64,000 nt of DNA from JBGTSJ01 sp041940305 (GTDB taxonomy: Bacteria; Planctomycetota; Planctomycetia; Planctomycetales; Planctomycetaceae): positions 62,001-126,000 of the forward strand of contig JBGTSJ010000004.1 in the NCBI GenBank assembly GCA_041940305.1. The letters are read 5' to 3'. The translations under genes and the position numbers were made by a program. The notes beneath the pieces were generated by a model, which did no database searches, was not told the DNA's origin, and saw only the letters and a list, made by a program, of their open reading frames with translations. Shown here one piece after another: positions 10,001 through 18,249 of this stretch; the stretch's first letter is position 1; every line of letters begins with the position of its first letter.

Positions 10001-10571
10001 TTCTGCGGCCGATACGATCGTCTTCTATCAGAAGGGAACATGGAACGAGGAACGGGCGCAGGCCATCGACGCCCACCTGAGCCGGGGCGGGGGGCTGGTG
10101 TATATCCACTGGGCGATCGAAGGGGGGCCGGACGCGCCGGCGTTGGCAAAGCGCATCGGCCTGGCGTCGGACGCCTCCCGCACGAAGTACCGGCATGGAC
10201 CGTTGAGCCTGTCGTTTGAGCCGGTGGGCGCCGGGACGGGGTGGAACCATCCCATCGCGGGCAACTTTCGCCAGGTCGCCTTCCACGACGAGAGCTACTG
10301 GCAACTGCGAGGCGACCCGGCGGGGTTGCAGGTGATCGCCACCGGTGTCGAGAACGAGCAGTCGCACCCATTATTCTGGTCGCTGGAGCAGGCGGATACG
10401 ACAGCCTCGCAACCCGGCCGCGTCTTCGTGTCGATCCTGGGCCATTATTCATGGACGTTCGACGACCCGCTGTTCCGGATCCTGCTGCTGCGCGGTATCG
10501 CCTGGACCGCTCACGAGTCGGTGAATCGTTTTGAGGAACTGGCGACGTTGGGAGCAATGTTGTCGGATTAG
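7011..10571 (+). CDS. PVC-type cytochrome c with N-terminal propeller and C-terminal ThuA-like domain
   Basis: A 1,186-residue exported multidomain protein. I chose the ATG at 7011 because it directly precedes a signal peptide (MQRSGFLLGGLCLLLGSALL); the frame is open further upstream. Domains in order: a glucose-dehydrogenase/PQQ-like propeller (about 40-440) typical of planctomycete membrane-bound dehydrogenases; a beta-rich linker; a c-type haem domain with CSKCH at 783-787 and the following GPDLSNL and a GSVVALASG-type segment typical of PVC haem domains; and a ThuA-like (trehalose-utilisation, GATase-fold) domain from about 949 (RILLVAGEKDHGPGEHDYPK). Such proteins are thought to act in periplasmic oxidation or sugar catabolism. 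The substrate cannot be read from sequence. The fusion of ThuA behind the haem domain in one chain is notable. Confidence 0.88.
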   Translation: MQRSGFLLGGLCLLLGSALLAGPTVAAETDSRPLVQMLVPGFEVYELPVDLPNLNNLSYRADGKLYALGYNGDIWLLSDTDGDSLEDQAVYFFDGQGSLRGPIGMAVIPHGHVLLKDDRDASDGAVPVDGRAEGVVVASKGKVSAIIDWDGDGTADEERVIADGWEEIPPNVDTIGVAIDAAGAIYFGLGTAAYNNAYLIDEQGQAHYDLASDRGTIQRIEPDLSRRSIVCTGVRFTIGLDFDEHGELFATDQEGATWLPNGNPFDELLHIPLTDSSAKPHFGFPPRHPVHLPSVIDEPSLFDYAPQHQSTCGLAFNLPRRFSLGSHDPASPPQTALFGPEEWQGDVFVTGESRGKLYRTELVRTSRGAYVARNQIIASLGMLTVDCCVSPHGDLLVCCHSGDPDWGTGPTGHGKLFAIRYADRDAPQPTAVWTAGPQEVRVAFDRSIEPFQLRDVTEGIAITYGEYVSAGDRFESLRPGYEVVQRQQGASRRELSVQGVGVTADRRTLVLSSEPHREAVSYALTLPWPRSDPPLKTEATIVATQRTTTRPEPRAQPLDAQPQIDLAYSLQGVLAVWEAKDPTLPGWSGVLPHLDDSVCRALAPEDAETSRLDELVGQPGVLTLTTQVDLRHLLHPAVQPGSRLDYEWPEEFIGLRLKAPRGESVVWSVGDQAEQDSAGPDGWMHARIPAPQPDGELLSMRLRIQTGAPGAGDASAILGVSIGWVHPDDESRLRELPLNRFLLPWANLRATPESSLERREVPELAGGSWGRGRQVFFSEEAACSKCHVVHGRGGAIGPDLSNLVHRDYRSVLRDVAQPSSTINPDYLGSVVALASGHVLTGTVRTDGERLLIGDRDGNVHSVLATDVDEMRHAPVSIMPDGLAPKLGPERMRDLLTFLLTEPPHMPRDSGMPPPLLRTRAEVAQALGQSGPADGDSPRATGDDAPSPLRILLVAGEKDHGPGEHDYPKWLEVWSELLGGAVGVTVDTAMNWPTAEQLSAADTIVFYQKGTWNEERAQAIDAHLSRGGGLVYIHWAIEGGPDAPALAKRIGLASDASRTKYRHGPLSLSFEPVGAGTGWNHPIAGNFRQVAFHDESYWQLRGDPAGLQVIATGVENEQSHPLFWSLEQADTTASQPGRVFVSILGHYSWTFDDPLFRILLLRGIAWTAHESVNRFEELATLGAMLSD

Positions 10572-10964
10572 ACGGGGCAGTGGATTCTCTGCTGCAATCG
10601 TGAGGGGCACGTGCCGGCGAGCGCCGCCGGATTTCGCCGAGCTTGCGCGACCGGTGCGATCCCATCGGGAAACACCTTGTGCGACGTCGTTCCAGGCCTT
10701 GCGAACGGACTCACTGATCGCGCTTTGACCATGCTGAGAATCAGGTGCTTCATCAACAGTTATCGCGCAGCAGGAGCCTCCCCCTCCCCCACTTCCCGGG
10801 GCTGGCTGATCGCCCCGATGAGCCCAATGCGACAGAATGCGGTACGCGACCATCGATGCCGGCGCGGCACTTATTCCCCAGATCCGCAAAATGGTCGTCG
10901 TGCTTTCGATCACGGCTGTTAAGCATGCCATCGCGCGAGGGCTCAAATTGCCTGCGCTCCCGGA
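10572..10964. other. Intergenic region, nothing recognised
   Basis: Open frames on both strands show no domain, signal peptide or ribosome binding site. The only tie to known families in this gap is the oxidoreductase relic that begins at about 10965. Confidence 0.45.
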
Positions 10965-11085
10965 ATCCGCTCCTTCCTGGCCTCGGCCGAACTCGCCGAG
11001 CAGAAGGGCTTGAGCATCGTCTCCGGGTTCTGCTGGAACTAATACCCGTGTGCGGTCCGAGTTGCATTTCCACGACTGCTTGAAT
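10965..11085 (+). pseudogene. Fragment of a Gfo/Idh/MocA-type oxidoreductase
   Basis: One frame reads RSFLASAELAEQKGLSIVSG then FCWN, a TAA stop at 11040-11042, and beyond it YPCAVRVAFPRLLE. This matches the conserved segment after the NAD-binding domain of Gfo/Idh/MocA proteins (AAELAKKKGLALVSGLCYRYHPAVRE type). The stop interrupts the motif where Arg-Tyr is usual. No Rossmann domain or C-terminal half is present. I infer a small remnant of a dead gene. The assignment rests on about 35 residues. Confidence 0.4.
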
Positions 11086-11275
11086 GCCCGTCGCTGGAGC
11101 AAGCGGGCGCGTCGCGCTAACACAACCTACCACCATTCCAACCGGTGTCTCCGTTGCAATCGGCCGGCCGCCGACGCATTCAGCACACTTACCCGGTGTG
11201 AGTCGCATGTTTCGCCGCGGTCCAGCCGATTCTCCCGAAGTTGCCGGACTATCCGGCTGGAACGGAGTCCCGACC

Positions 11276-12718
11276 GTGGCGCGCATTCTGAACTGCCGGC
11301 TGCCGGGATTCCTGGTCGCCTGTCTCGTCGCGCCGTCCGCCCTGTTCGCGCAGTCTGACTGCGTTTCAATCGAACCACCCTGCCCGGTCCTCTCGTCGCC
11401 AGGCGATCTCTTGTGCGGCGACGGATGGAGCCTCGACTGCTTCAAGGACCGGCCGGCATACGGCGACTGGAAGTACACGCTGGGCGGCGAGTTCCGTTAC
11501 CGGTACATGGACGAGCAGAACCGGCTGAGGCCGAACGGGACCGTCCATAACAACTACAGCCTCACGCGCGTTACGCCGTTCTTCTCGATCGGCAACGACT
11601 GGATCACCGGCTACGTGCAGGGGATCGACGCCGCGATCTTCGAGAACGACGTCGCCGAAGTCCCCATCGACCGCAATCGCGCCGACCTGCTGCAGTATTA
11701 CGGCGACGTGCGGTTGTGGGACGGCGACGGCGAAAGTCTGCGGTTCCGGGCCGGCCGCCAGTTCCTGCAGTACGGCTCCCAGCACCTCATCTCGCCGCTG
11801 GGCTGGGCCAACACGTGGCGCAACTTCGAGGGGTTCCGCACGTACTACCAGAGTGCGGACTGGAATGTCGATGTGTTCGCGGTGCGGCCGGTCAACGGGG
11901 CAGCAGTAGCGTCGCAGTTCCGGCCCACCAGCCACGACGTGGCTGATTCGAGCGTCTGGCTCAGCGGCGTGTATGCATCCCGCAAGAGAGTCGTCGGCGG
12001 TTCGCTCGACCTGTTCTGGATCTGGAACAAGGAGGATCAGGGACTGCTGGACCGGCACGACGGCAACCGGCACTCACTCGGCATTCGCCACTGGGGAATG
12101 CAACCCCTCCCGGAGGTTGTGCCGGTGGCGGTCGACTGGAACTGGGACGCGGAGGGGGCCTGGCAGTTCGGCGAGGATCGCTTTCAGACGGCCGGCGCGG
12201 AACGGGACGTCAACGCGGGATACGTCTCCGCAATCACCGGCCTGACATTGACCGAAGTTCCCTGGACGCCGGCGATCAGCGGCCTGTTCTGGTGGGGCTC
12301 CGGCGACAGTTCACCGGGGACCGGATCGATCTCGACGCTGACGACTCTCTATCCCTTCGGTCACAACTATTGGGGGCTGCTGGACAACTTTAACGGCGCA
12401 AACCTGCTGGACTACAGCCTGCAGATCAGCGTCAAGCCATGCTCGAAGATGACGCTGCTGGCGCACTGGCACTGGTTCGACAAGGCCAATCGCGGCGATG
12501 CGATCTACAATATTGTGGGCGCGCCGCTGGGGGGCGCGACGAACAGCCGTCACATCGGACAGGAACTCGATTTGGTCGGCACGTACGTCTTCAATTCGAG
12601 CCTGCAGACGCAGCTCGGTTACTCATGGTTCTGGTACGGCGACGCCGTCGATGAGCAGGCCGGGCTGGCGCGAGATGATGCGCATCAGTTCTACTGGATG
12701 ACGACGCTGGGATTCTGA
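11276..12718 (+). CDS. Alginate-export-type outer-membrane porin
   Basis: The proposed start is GTG at 11276, because CGGAG lies about 11 bases upstream and the next residues form a signal peptide (ARILNCRLPGFLVACLVAPS, then ALFAQ). This gives 480 residues. An ATG at 11207 would add 23 residues. The mature part alternates polar and aromatic residues in the manner of beta strands and contains segments such as YTLGGEFRYRYMDEQNRLRP and LRFRAGRQFLQYGSQ, as in alginate-export (AlgE-like) porins. It ends with a terminal aromatic residue after a strand (FYWMTTLGF), the usual outer-membrane insertion signal. It stands at the head of the glycan locus and may let an anionic polysaccharide or its precursors cross the outer membrane. 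The substrate is unproven. Confidence 0.8.
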   Translation: MARILNCRLPGFLVACLVAPSALFAQSDCVSIEPPCPVLSSPGDLLCGDGWSLDCFKDRPAYGDWKYTLGGEFRYRYMDEQNRLRPNGTVHNNYSLTRVTPFFSIGNDWITGYVQGIDAAIFENDVAEVPIDRNRADLLQYYGDVRLWDGDGESLRFRAGRQFLQYGSQHLISPLGWANTWRNFEGFRTYYQSADWNVDVFAVRPVNGAAVASQFRPTSHDVADSSVWLSGVYASRKRVVGGSLDLFWIWNKEDQGLLDRHDGNRHSLGIRHWGMQPLPEVVPVAVDWNWDAEGAWQFGEDRFQTAGAERDVNAGYVSAITGLTLTEVPWTPAISGLFWWGSGDSSPGTGSISTLTTLYPFGHNYWGLLDNFNGANLLDYSLQISVKPCSKMTLLAHWHWFDKANRGDAIYNIVGAPLGGATNSRHIGQELDLVGTYVFNSSLQTQLGYSWFWYGDAVDEQAGLARDDAHQFYWMTTLGF

Positions 12719-12845
12719 CAGCGCCCACTTCTGCCGCTCCTGGAACTGTGTGCCGAGCTTGCTGTTCCCGACCACCGGCTTCGATTGGGCCGTGCGGCAC
12801 AAATCACCTGACTGCCTTCGCAGTCGAACGCGCAAAAGTCTGGCG

Positions 12846-12944
12846 ATGCGTTTCACTTATCAGATCGTGCTGGTTCTGGCGGCCGTGATCGGGATCTTTC
12901 TCGGGCTGGGCAGCTTTACGACTCTGATTCAGAGTGAAGAGTAA
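12846..12944 (+). CDS. 32-residue single-pass membrane peptide
   Basis: A very short frame starting at ATG 12846 encodes MRFTYQIVLVLAAVIGIFLG then LGSFTTLIQSEE. It has a basic N-terminus, one strongly hydrophobic helix (about 6-26) and an acidic tail. No good Shine-Dalgarno sequence precedes it, which lowers confidence. The same frame is open further upstream, but that part has no membrane-protein character. It lies between the porin and the polymerase gene, where small membrane subunits could assist a glycan export or polymerase complex. That role is inference. It could also be chance. Confidence 0.4.
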   Translation: MRFTYQIVLVLAAVIGIFLGLGSFTTLIQSEE

Positions 12945-13262
12945 TGTCAGCGAAAGACGTTCAAGGAAGACCGAATCGGCCTGAACGTCTGCCAAAGAGT
13001 TGAAGTGATCAGCGGGCGCAGTTGCACCGGCAGAAAGTCAGGTTCAAATCCGGCAAACAATTGCTTGAGAGTCAGCAGGGTTCCGCCGATCCGGATAGGC
13101 CGTGGAGACGGCCACCACCACGCGATCAGGCGCAAGGGGCTCGACCGGGATTGACCCGTTCCGCTCTCTGCATCTATAAGCCCGCGCAATCGGCAGTTTC
13201 TGCGGAAGGAATCGTGGACCGCGGGCGGACGCTGCGTCGTGCGAATGGGATTTCGCTGACCC
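12945..13262. other. Leader region upstream of the polymerase gene
   Basis: No coding frame is supported. It contains a GTTCAAATCC string like a tRNA T-loop, but the flanks do not pair. The region may hold the promoter of the following glycan genes; I cannot point to convincing -35 and -10 elements. Confidence 0.4.
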
Positions 13263-14552
13263 ATGCAATTGTTGCTGTTTCTGGTCGCCGGCGGCGGACT
13301 GAGCTACTTCCTGGCGGCCCATCGGCGGTGCGATCTATTCACGCTGGCGTTCGTATCGTCCTGCGTGTACTTCCTGCCGGGCTTCTTTGGATCGGTGCCG
13401 GACGGGGTGTACGGCGACGTGCGCGTGCCGCTTGAGCCCGAGACGTATGCCGTCATGACGACCGTACTGGGTGCGATTCTGGCCGGCGCCTGGTGCTGGG
13501 ACCCCAGCGGCGCGGTGGCGGATCGGGACGCGCCGGATCGGCCCGATCCGGTCGCCCCGCAGGTGGCCTTCCTGTTCGCGGTCGTCGGGCTGGCAATGGC
13601 GATTCAGGCGGGGGGCTCGGCGCTGTTCTCCGCTTCCAAGATTGACGTGATGTCCGCATTGTCGCGGTGGTTTCTGCTGCTGGCGATTGCCGCCTCCCTC
13701 GCGCTGGTTCTCTCGTTCCTGCAGCGGCAGTGGATCTGGTTCGCGGCGTCGGGAGGCCTGCTGCTGTTTACCGTGTATGTCGGTTTCCGGTGGCCCTGCG
13801 CGATGGCAGTGATCTCCGTGTTCCTTGTGCATCTGCACCGGCAGGGATGTCAGCGGCTGGCGGTCCGCCATCGCACGTCTTTGCTGCTGATCTGCGGCGC
13901 GACCGTGTTCTTCTTTGTGTATAAGTTCATCTACACGCGCGTGAAGCTCGGCCAGATGGACTCGGTCGCTCAGTCGCTGGCCGACCCTGAGTTCTACATC
14001 GCGTCGGTGACGGGTTCAGAGCCGTTCGCGACGCAGATGGTGCTCAACGAAGTGCTGCGGTCGGGCTTCCAGACTGATGCGGGGTACATCCTGCAATCGG
14101 TCGCCGCCCAGTTTACGCTCTTCAGCGGCGAGTTCGGTCTGGAGTTCGTCAATTTCAACGAGCTCTTTCAGCCGCAGCTGTTTGCGGACGTGCACTACGG
14201 GCTGGCGGCGAACATCTGGGCGCAGATGCTGGCGGCCGGGGGCTGGCCGCTGTTCCTCGGGTTTCTCGCCGTATTTGTCTGCGCGCTGCGGCTGGGGTCG
14301 GTGTGGCTGGCCACAAATCGAATGGCGACGCGCGCCGGCGTGGCTGTGGGGGCGGCCTACTGGTCCTTCTACATCCATCGCAACGATCTGGGCAACGAAC
14401 TGAATCTGCTCAAGCGGGTGCTGCTGGTCTGGCTGGCGATGATCCTGGTCTCGGAAGCACTGCATCGGCTCGGCGCGGTTGATCGACGGCGGCGCATTGT
14501 CCGCGCACCGGCTCGATCGGGCGGCGGCCGGTCGGCATTGGCGCTCAAGTGA
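13263..14552 (+). CDS. Wzy-like O-antigen/polysaccharide polymerase, integral membrane
   Basis: A 429-residue protein with about ten to twelve hydrophobic helices. It starts MQLLLFLVAGGGLSYFLAAH and has a large loop around residues 215-310 (FYIASVTGSEPFATQMVLNE onwards), the layout of O-antigen polymerases and oligosaccharide repeat-unit polymerases. Wzy proteins diverge greatly, so topology and context carry the call. It is followed after 16 bases by a glycosyltransferase gene, then the initiating phosphoglycosyltransferase, which fits a polymerase that joins lipid-linked repeat units on the periplasmic side. ATG at 13263 is the only sensible start for the first helix. Confidence 0.65.
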   Translation: MQLLLFLVAGGGLSYFLAAHRRCDLFTLAFVSSCVYFLPGFFGSVPDGVYGDVRVPLEPETYAVMTTVLGAILAGAWCWDPSGAVADRDAPDRPDPVAPQVAFLFAVVGLAMAIQAGGSALFSASKIDVMSALSRWFLLLAIAASLALVLSFLQRQWIWFAASGGLLLFTVYVGFRWPCAMAVISVFLVHLHRQGCQRLAVRHRTSLLLICGATVFFFVYKFIYTRVKLGQMDSVAQSLADPEFYIASVTGSEPFATQMVLNEVLRSGFQTDAGYILQSVAAQFTLFSGEFGLEFVNFNELFQPQLFADVHYGLAANIWAQMLAAGGWPLFLGFLAVFVCALRLGSVWLATNRMATRAGVAVGAAYWSFYIHRNDLGNELNLLKRVLLVWLAMILVSEALHRLGAVDRRRRIVRAPARSGGGRSALALK

Positions 14553-14568
14553 TCCGGAGTACTCCGAG

Positions 14569-15699
14569 ATGAAGACCCCCCGCGCGCTGTTCGCGATCCC
14601 CAACCTGGACGTCGGCGGCGCACAACGTGTCTTCACGAATGTGCTGAATGAGCTCGACGGCCGAGGCGTCGACCTGCACCTGGCCTTCGTGCGGAGCGGC
14701 GGTCCGCTTGAGCGCCAGGTGTCGCCGAACGTGCGCCGTCACGATCTGGCAGCGCGAAGGGCCGCCACCGCCCTGCCTCGCCTGCAGCGGCTGATTCGCC
14801 GGCTGCGTCCGGATGTCGTGTTTTCGACGGCATTCCGGATGAACCTGGGAATTCTGCTGATGAGGCCGTTCCTGCCGCCCGCGACACGGATCGTCATCCG
14901 AGAAGTGAACCTGTTGAGTTCCCAGGTAGGCGACGGCTGGCGCGGGTCCGTTCTGACTCGTCTGGGTTCGAGAGCATTCCGATCGGCAGACGCGATCTTC
15001 TGTCAGTCGGAGTTCATGCGGGAAGAACTGTATCAGGCTCTGCGTCTGCCTCGCGACCTTATGCGCATTGTCCGCAACCCGGTGCCCTTTGAGCACATTC
15101 AGGCCCGATCCCATGAGCGAAACCCGTTTGCAGGACAGGGACCTGGTCCGCATGTTCTCGCCGTGGGGCGGCTCGACTGGACAAAGGGATTTGACCGGCT
15201 GGTGGCTGCCTTTCCCAAGCTGCGGCAGGCTCGGCCGTCGGCCCGGTTGTGGATCGCCGGCGAAGGTGAGGAGCGTGATGCGCTGGCGCGGCAGGCTTCC
15301 GATCTGGGGCTCGCCTCCGCGGTGCACCTGATCGGAGTGCAGCAGAATCCTTACTGCTGGATGCGCCATGCCGATCTACTCGCGGTCCCATCCTGGTACG
15401 AGGGGACGCCCAATGTCGTGCTGGAAGGGATTGCCTGCGGGTGTCCGCTGGTCGTTCTGGAGCATCCCGGCGGAACCCGGGAATTGATGCAATTGACGGA
15501 ACAGGAGTGGCGCGTCGTGAGCGAGTTGGACGAGTGGCGCTCAGAGTGGTTTCACCGGCCGTCGCCGGTGGTTGAGCAGCTTGCACGCGAGGCGTTTGAG
15601 GCCTGCCGAGTGGTCACGGACTACCTGGAATTGATTGACGGAACGGAACACACGGCTGCCCAGAGCCGTGCGCTGTCGCGCCTCCCTTCGGCTGCCTGA
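14569..15699 (+). CDS. GT4-family glycosyltransferase
   Basis: A 376-residue GT-B enzyme. The start is ATG 14569, preceded by GGAG and followed by MKTPRALFAIPNLDVGGAQ, with the glycine loop typical of the N-terminal Rossmann domain. The C-terminal domain has VGRLDWTKGFDRLVAAF near residue 197 and PSWYEGTPNVVLEGIACGCP near 270, the GT4 donor-binding ExxxxxxE region. It is predicted to add a sugar from a nucleotide donor to a lipid-linked acceptor on the cytoplasmic face. The previous polymerase gene lies 16 bases upstream and the next glycosyltransferase starts 55 bases downstream, so it is in an operon. Donor and acceptor are unknown. Confidence 0.85.
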   Translation: MKTPRALFAIPNLDVGGAQRVFTNVLNELDGRGVDLHLAFVRSGGPLERQVSPNVRRHDLAARRAATALPRLQRLIRRLRPDVVFSTAFRMNLGILLMRPFLPPATRIVIREVNLLSSQVGDGWRGSVLTRLGSRAFRSADAIFCQSEFMREELYQALRLPRDLMRIVRNPVPFEHIQARSHERNPFAGQGPGPHVLAVGRLDWTKGFDRLVAAFPKLRQARPSARLWIAGEGEERDALARQASDLGLASAVHLIGVQQNPYCWMRHADLLAVPSWYEGTPNVVLEGIACGCPLVVLEHPGGTRELMQLTEQEWRVVSELDEWRSEWFHRPSPVVEQLAREAFEACRVVTDYLELIDGTEHTAAQSRALSRLPSAA

Positions 15700-15754
15700 C
15701 AAGGGATCGTCGCGCCATCGTACCGCCTGTATCGCCATGAGGAGACAAGGAAGC

Positions 15755-16975
15755 ATGTTGGGATTGCCGGGGCGAAGGATCGCGTTCGTGACGACGGTGG
15801 CGGAGACACAATGGCACTTTCTGCACGGACAGAACCGGTATCTGATCGACCGGGGATACGAACTGCATGCGATTGCCGCACCCGGCGCCGTGCTGGAACA
15901 ATTGCGTCAGCGAGACGGCGTGATCGTGCACGGCGTGCCGATGACGCGCCGCTTTAATCCCCTGAAAGACGTGTGGTCTCTGATCCAGCTGTATCGCATC
16001 CTCAGGTCCATTCGTCCGGATCTTGTCCACGTCAGTACCCCAAAGGGAGCACTGCTCGGCTCAATTGCTGCGTTTGCAGCTCGCGTTCCCGCGAGGCTGT
16101 TCCTTGTCCGCGGATTGAGCTGCGACGGCGCGACGGGGTGGCGTCGCCGGTTGCTGGCGCTGCTGGAACGCCTGTGTGCCGCGCTTTGTCACCGCACTCT
16201 GTACGTCTCTCCGTCGGTCGCATCATTCGCCGCATCCGCCTGGATCCGGAGTCCCCGGACCGCTCACGTTGCCGCCGCGGGGATGTCCAACGGAATTGAT
16301 GCACGCCGTTTCGATCCGCGGACTGTCTGCCCGGCGGCGCTGCCTGAGCTGGACGGGCCGCCGGCAGGTGAGGGAGCTCCGATCGTGGGTTTCATTGGTC
16401 GGCTGGCGCGCGACAAGGGAATTGATCTCCTGGCGGAAGCGTGGAGGCACGTCCAAGCCGCGGTGCCTCAGGCGCGGCTGCTGCTGGTCGGAGGCTGGGA
16501 TACCGCGCAGCCGGTTGCCTCTGCCGTCCGGCACGAGCTGGAAGCGGACCCGCGTGTGCAGATTACCGGTTTCGTCGCCGATCCGGCGCCCTATTACCGG
16601 GCGATGTCGGTGTTTGCATTCCCCAGCCGGCGCGAAGGATTCCCGAACGCCCCGATGGAGGCGGCCGCAATGGAACTGCCGGTGGTCGCAACATCGGCGG
16701 TCGGGAATGTGGACGCGGTCATCGACGGCGTGACCGGCACGCTTGTTCCGTGCGGAGACGCAGCGGCATTGAGCGCGGCGATCATGCGTTATCTGCGCTC
16801 GCCCGAACTTCGCCGCAGGCATGGGCGCGCCGGGCGCCAGCGGGTGCTCCGTGAGTTCCGCCAGGAGCGAGTGTGGCGGGCCATGTACGAAGAACTGGAA
16901 GACCTGCTCGCCGAGCGTGGCATGGCCGATCCTGCCTCGGTCCGCGAGTGCGTCCTGCAAGCGGGGGCGGCCTGA
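15755..16975 (+). CDS. GT4-family glycosyltransferase, PglA-like context
   Basis: 406 residues. The start at ATG 15755 is chosen over ATG 15737 because GAGGAG and AAGGA lie 5-16 bases before it. The protein begins MLGLPGRRIAFVTTVAETQW and has the GT4 C-terminal signatures VGFIGRLARDKGIDLLAEA near 208 and PSRREGFPNAPMEAAAME near 289. It overlaps the next gene (TGATG at 16973-16977), a PglC-PglD fusion. In pgl and related clusters the first transferase acting on undecaprenyl-diphospho-bacillosamine is encoded beside pglC, so this is a good candidate for the second sugar of the lipid-linked oligosaccharide. That placement is inference from context. Confidence 0.85.
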   Translation: MLGLPGRRIAFVTTVAETQWHFLHGQNRYLIDRGYELHAIAAPGAVLEQLRQRDGVIVHGVPMTRRFNPLKDVWSLIQLYRILRSIRPDLVHVSTPKGALLGSIAAFAARVPARLFLVRGLSCDGATGWRRRLLALLERLCAALCHRTLYVSPSVASFAASAWIRSPRTAHVAAAGMSNGIDARRFDPRTVCPAALPELDGPPAGEGAPIVGFIGRLARDKGIDLLAEAWRHVQAAVPQARLLLVGGWDTAQPVASAVRHELEADPRVQITGFVADPAPYYRAMSVFAFPSRREGFPNAPMEAAAMELPVVATSAVGNVDAVIDGVTGTLVPCGDAAALSAAIMRYLRSPELRRRHGRAGRQRVLREFRQERVWRAMYEELEDLLAERGMADPASVRECVLQAGAA

Positions 16976-18249
16976 TGTTCGGCTCACTTTATCGCCGCAC
17001 CGGCAAACGGATGTTCGACCTGCTGCTGGTCGTTCCGTTGATCCTGGCCAGCGCTCCAGTCATGGCCGTCGTGGCTTTGCTGGTGAGGACCCGGCTGGGA
17101 GTGCCGGTGTTGTTTCGACAGCCGCGGCCCGGACGGGATGGTGCGACATTCACGCTCGTCAAATTCCGCACGATGACCGATGCGCGGAACGCGAACGGTG
17201 AATCGATGCCGGACGCCGATCGGCTGACGACGCTGGGGCGCATACTTCGCGCGACCAGCCTCGATGAGCTGCCCGAGTTATGGAACGTCCTCTGGGGCGA
17301 CATGAGCCTCGTCGGACCGCGCCCGTTGCTGACGGAGTATCTCCTGCGCTACACCCCGGAACAGGCCCGGCGTCACAGCGTACGCCCCGGAATCACGGGG
17401 CTCGCCCAGGTGAGCGGACGCAACTCGCTGGACTGGGAGTCGCGTCTGCGGCTGGACGTCGAATATGCAGACTCGCTGAGCCTGCTGATGGATGTGAAGA
17501 TTCTGGCGCGGACGATGCTGACGGTGCTCCGTCGGGACGGAATTGCCGCGGAGAATCATGCCACGATGCCGGAGTTCGAAGGCGCCCCCTCAATCGCTGC
17601 TCGTCCGTCAACGGCGGCGGAATGCGGGGTCGTGGTGCTCGGTGCAGGCGGGCACGCCAAGGTCGTGATCGCCACGCTGCAGGCGGCCGGAATGTCTGTG
17701 GAAGCCATTCTCGACGACGAGCCCGCCAAGTGGGGCCGTCACATCAGCGGCATTCGAATCACCGGGCCGATCGCGTCCGCTGACGGGGCTCCGTGTCGCG
17801 CCGCCGTGATCGCCATCGGAGATAACTCGCTGCGCCGCCGGATCGCTGGCGGAATTCGACTGCCGTGGATCAGCGTTGTTCACCCTGCTGCGACTGTCCA
17901 TCCGTCGGTGCGAATCGGCCCTGGAACGGTCGTCTGCGCTGGAGCCGTCATTCAGCCCGATACCGTGATCGGCGAACATGTGATCGTTAATACATCGGCC
18001 GCGGTCGACCACGACTGTCGGATTGGGGACTTCACGCACGTCGCACCAGGGGCGACGCTCGCCGGGAACGTGCACGTAGGGAGTCGCGTGCTCGTGGGGA
18101 TGCGCAGCGCCGTTCTGCCGCAGGTCCGGATTGCTGACGACGCGGTCATCGGCGCAGGGGCGGTCGTCGTGGACGACGTCCCGGCCGGCTCCGTCGCAGT
18201 CGGGGTGCCGGCTCGCGTCCGCTTCAGCGCCGGCAAGGAGGCCGCATGA
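16975..18249 (+). CDS. PglC-type phosphoglycosyltransferase fused to PglD-type acetyltransferase
   Basis: A 424-residue bifunctional protein. Residues 1-about 195 form a bacterial sugar transferase: an N-terminal membrane re-entrant helix (RMFDLLLVVPLILASAPVMA) followed by KFRTM, then SLDELPELWNVLWGDMSLVG with PRP, the monotopic phosphoglycosyltransferase signature. From about residue 215 a PglD domain begins with a nucleotide-sugar binding fold (VVVLGAGGHAKVV), followed by left-handed beta-helix hexapeptide repeats and the His motif AAVDHDCRIGD near 343-353. The likely reactions are N-acetylation of a UDP-4-amino-sugar and transfer of the resulting phospho-sugar to undecaprenyl phosphate. 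The same fusion is known in Neisseria PglB. It overlaps the flanking genes by 1 and 4 bases, so translation is coupled. Confidence 0.9.
   Translation: MFGSLYRRTGKRMFDLLLVVPLILASAPVMAVVALLVRTRLGVPVLFRQPRPGRDGATFTLVKFRTMTDARNANGESMPDADRLTTLGRILRATSLDELPELWNVLWGDMSLVGPRPLLTEYLLRYTPEQARRHSVRPGITGLAQVSGRNSLDWESRLRLDVEYADSLSLLMDVKILARTMLTVLRRDGIAAENHATMPEFEGAPSIAARPSTAAECGVVVLGAGGHAKVVIATLQAAGMSVEAILDDEPAKWGRHISGIRITGPIASADGAPCRAAVIAIGDNSLRRRIAGGIRLPWISVVHPAATVHPSVRIGPGTVVCAGAVIQPDTVIGEHVIVNTSAAVDHDCRIGDFTHVAPGATLAGNVHVGSRVLVGMRSAVLPQVRIADDAVIGAGAVVVDDVPAGSVAVGVPARVRFSAGKEAA

Noticed and set aside
13020..13075. tRNA-like string GTTCAAATCC upstream of the polymerase gene
   Set aside because: The flanking bases do not form a T-arm stem and no acceptor or anticodon arm can be drawn.
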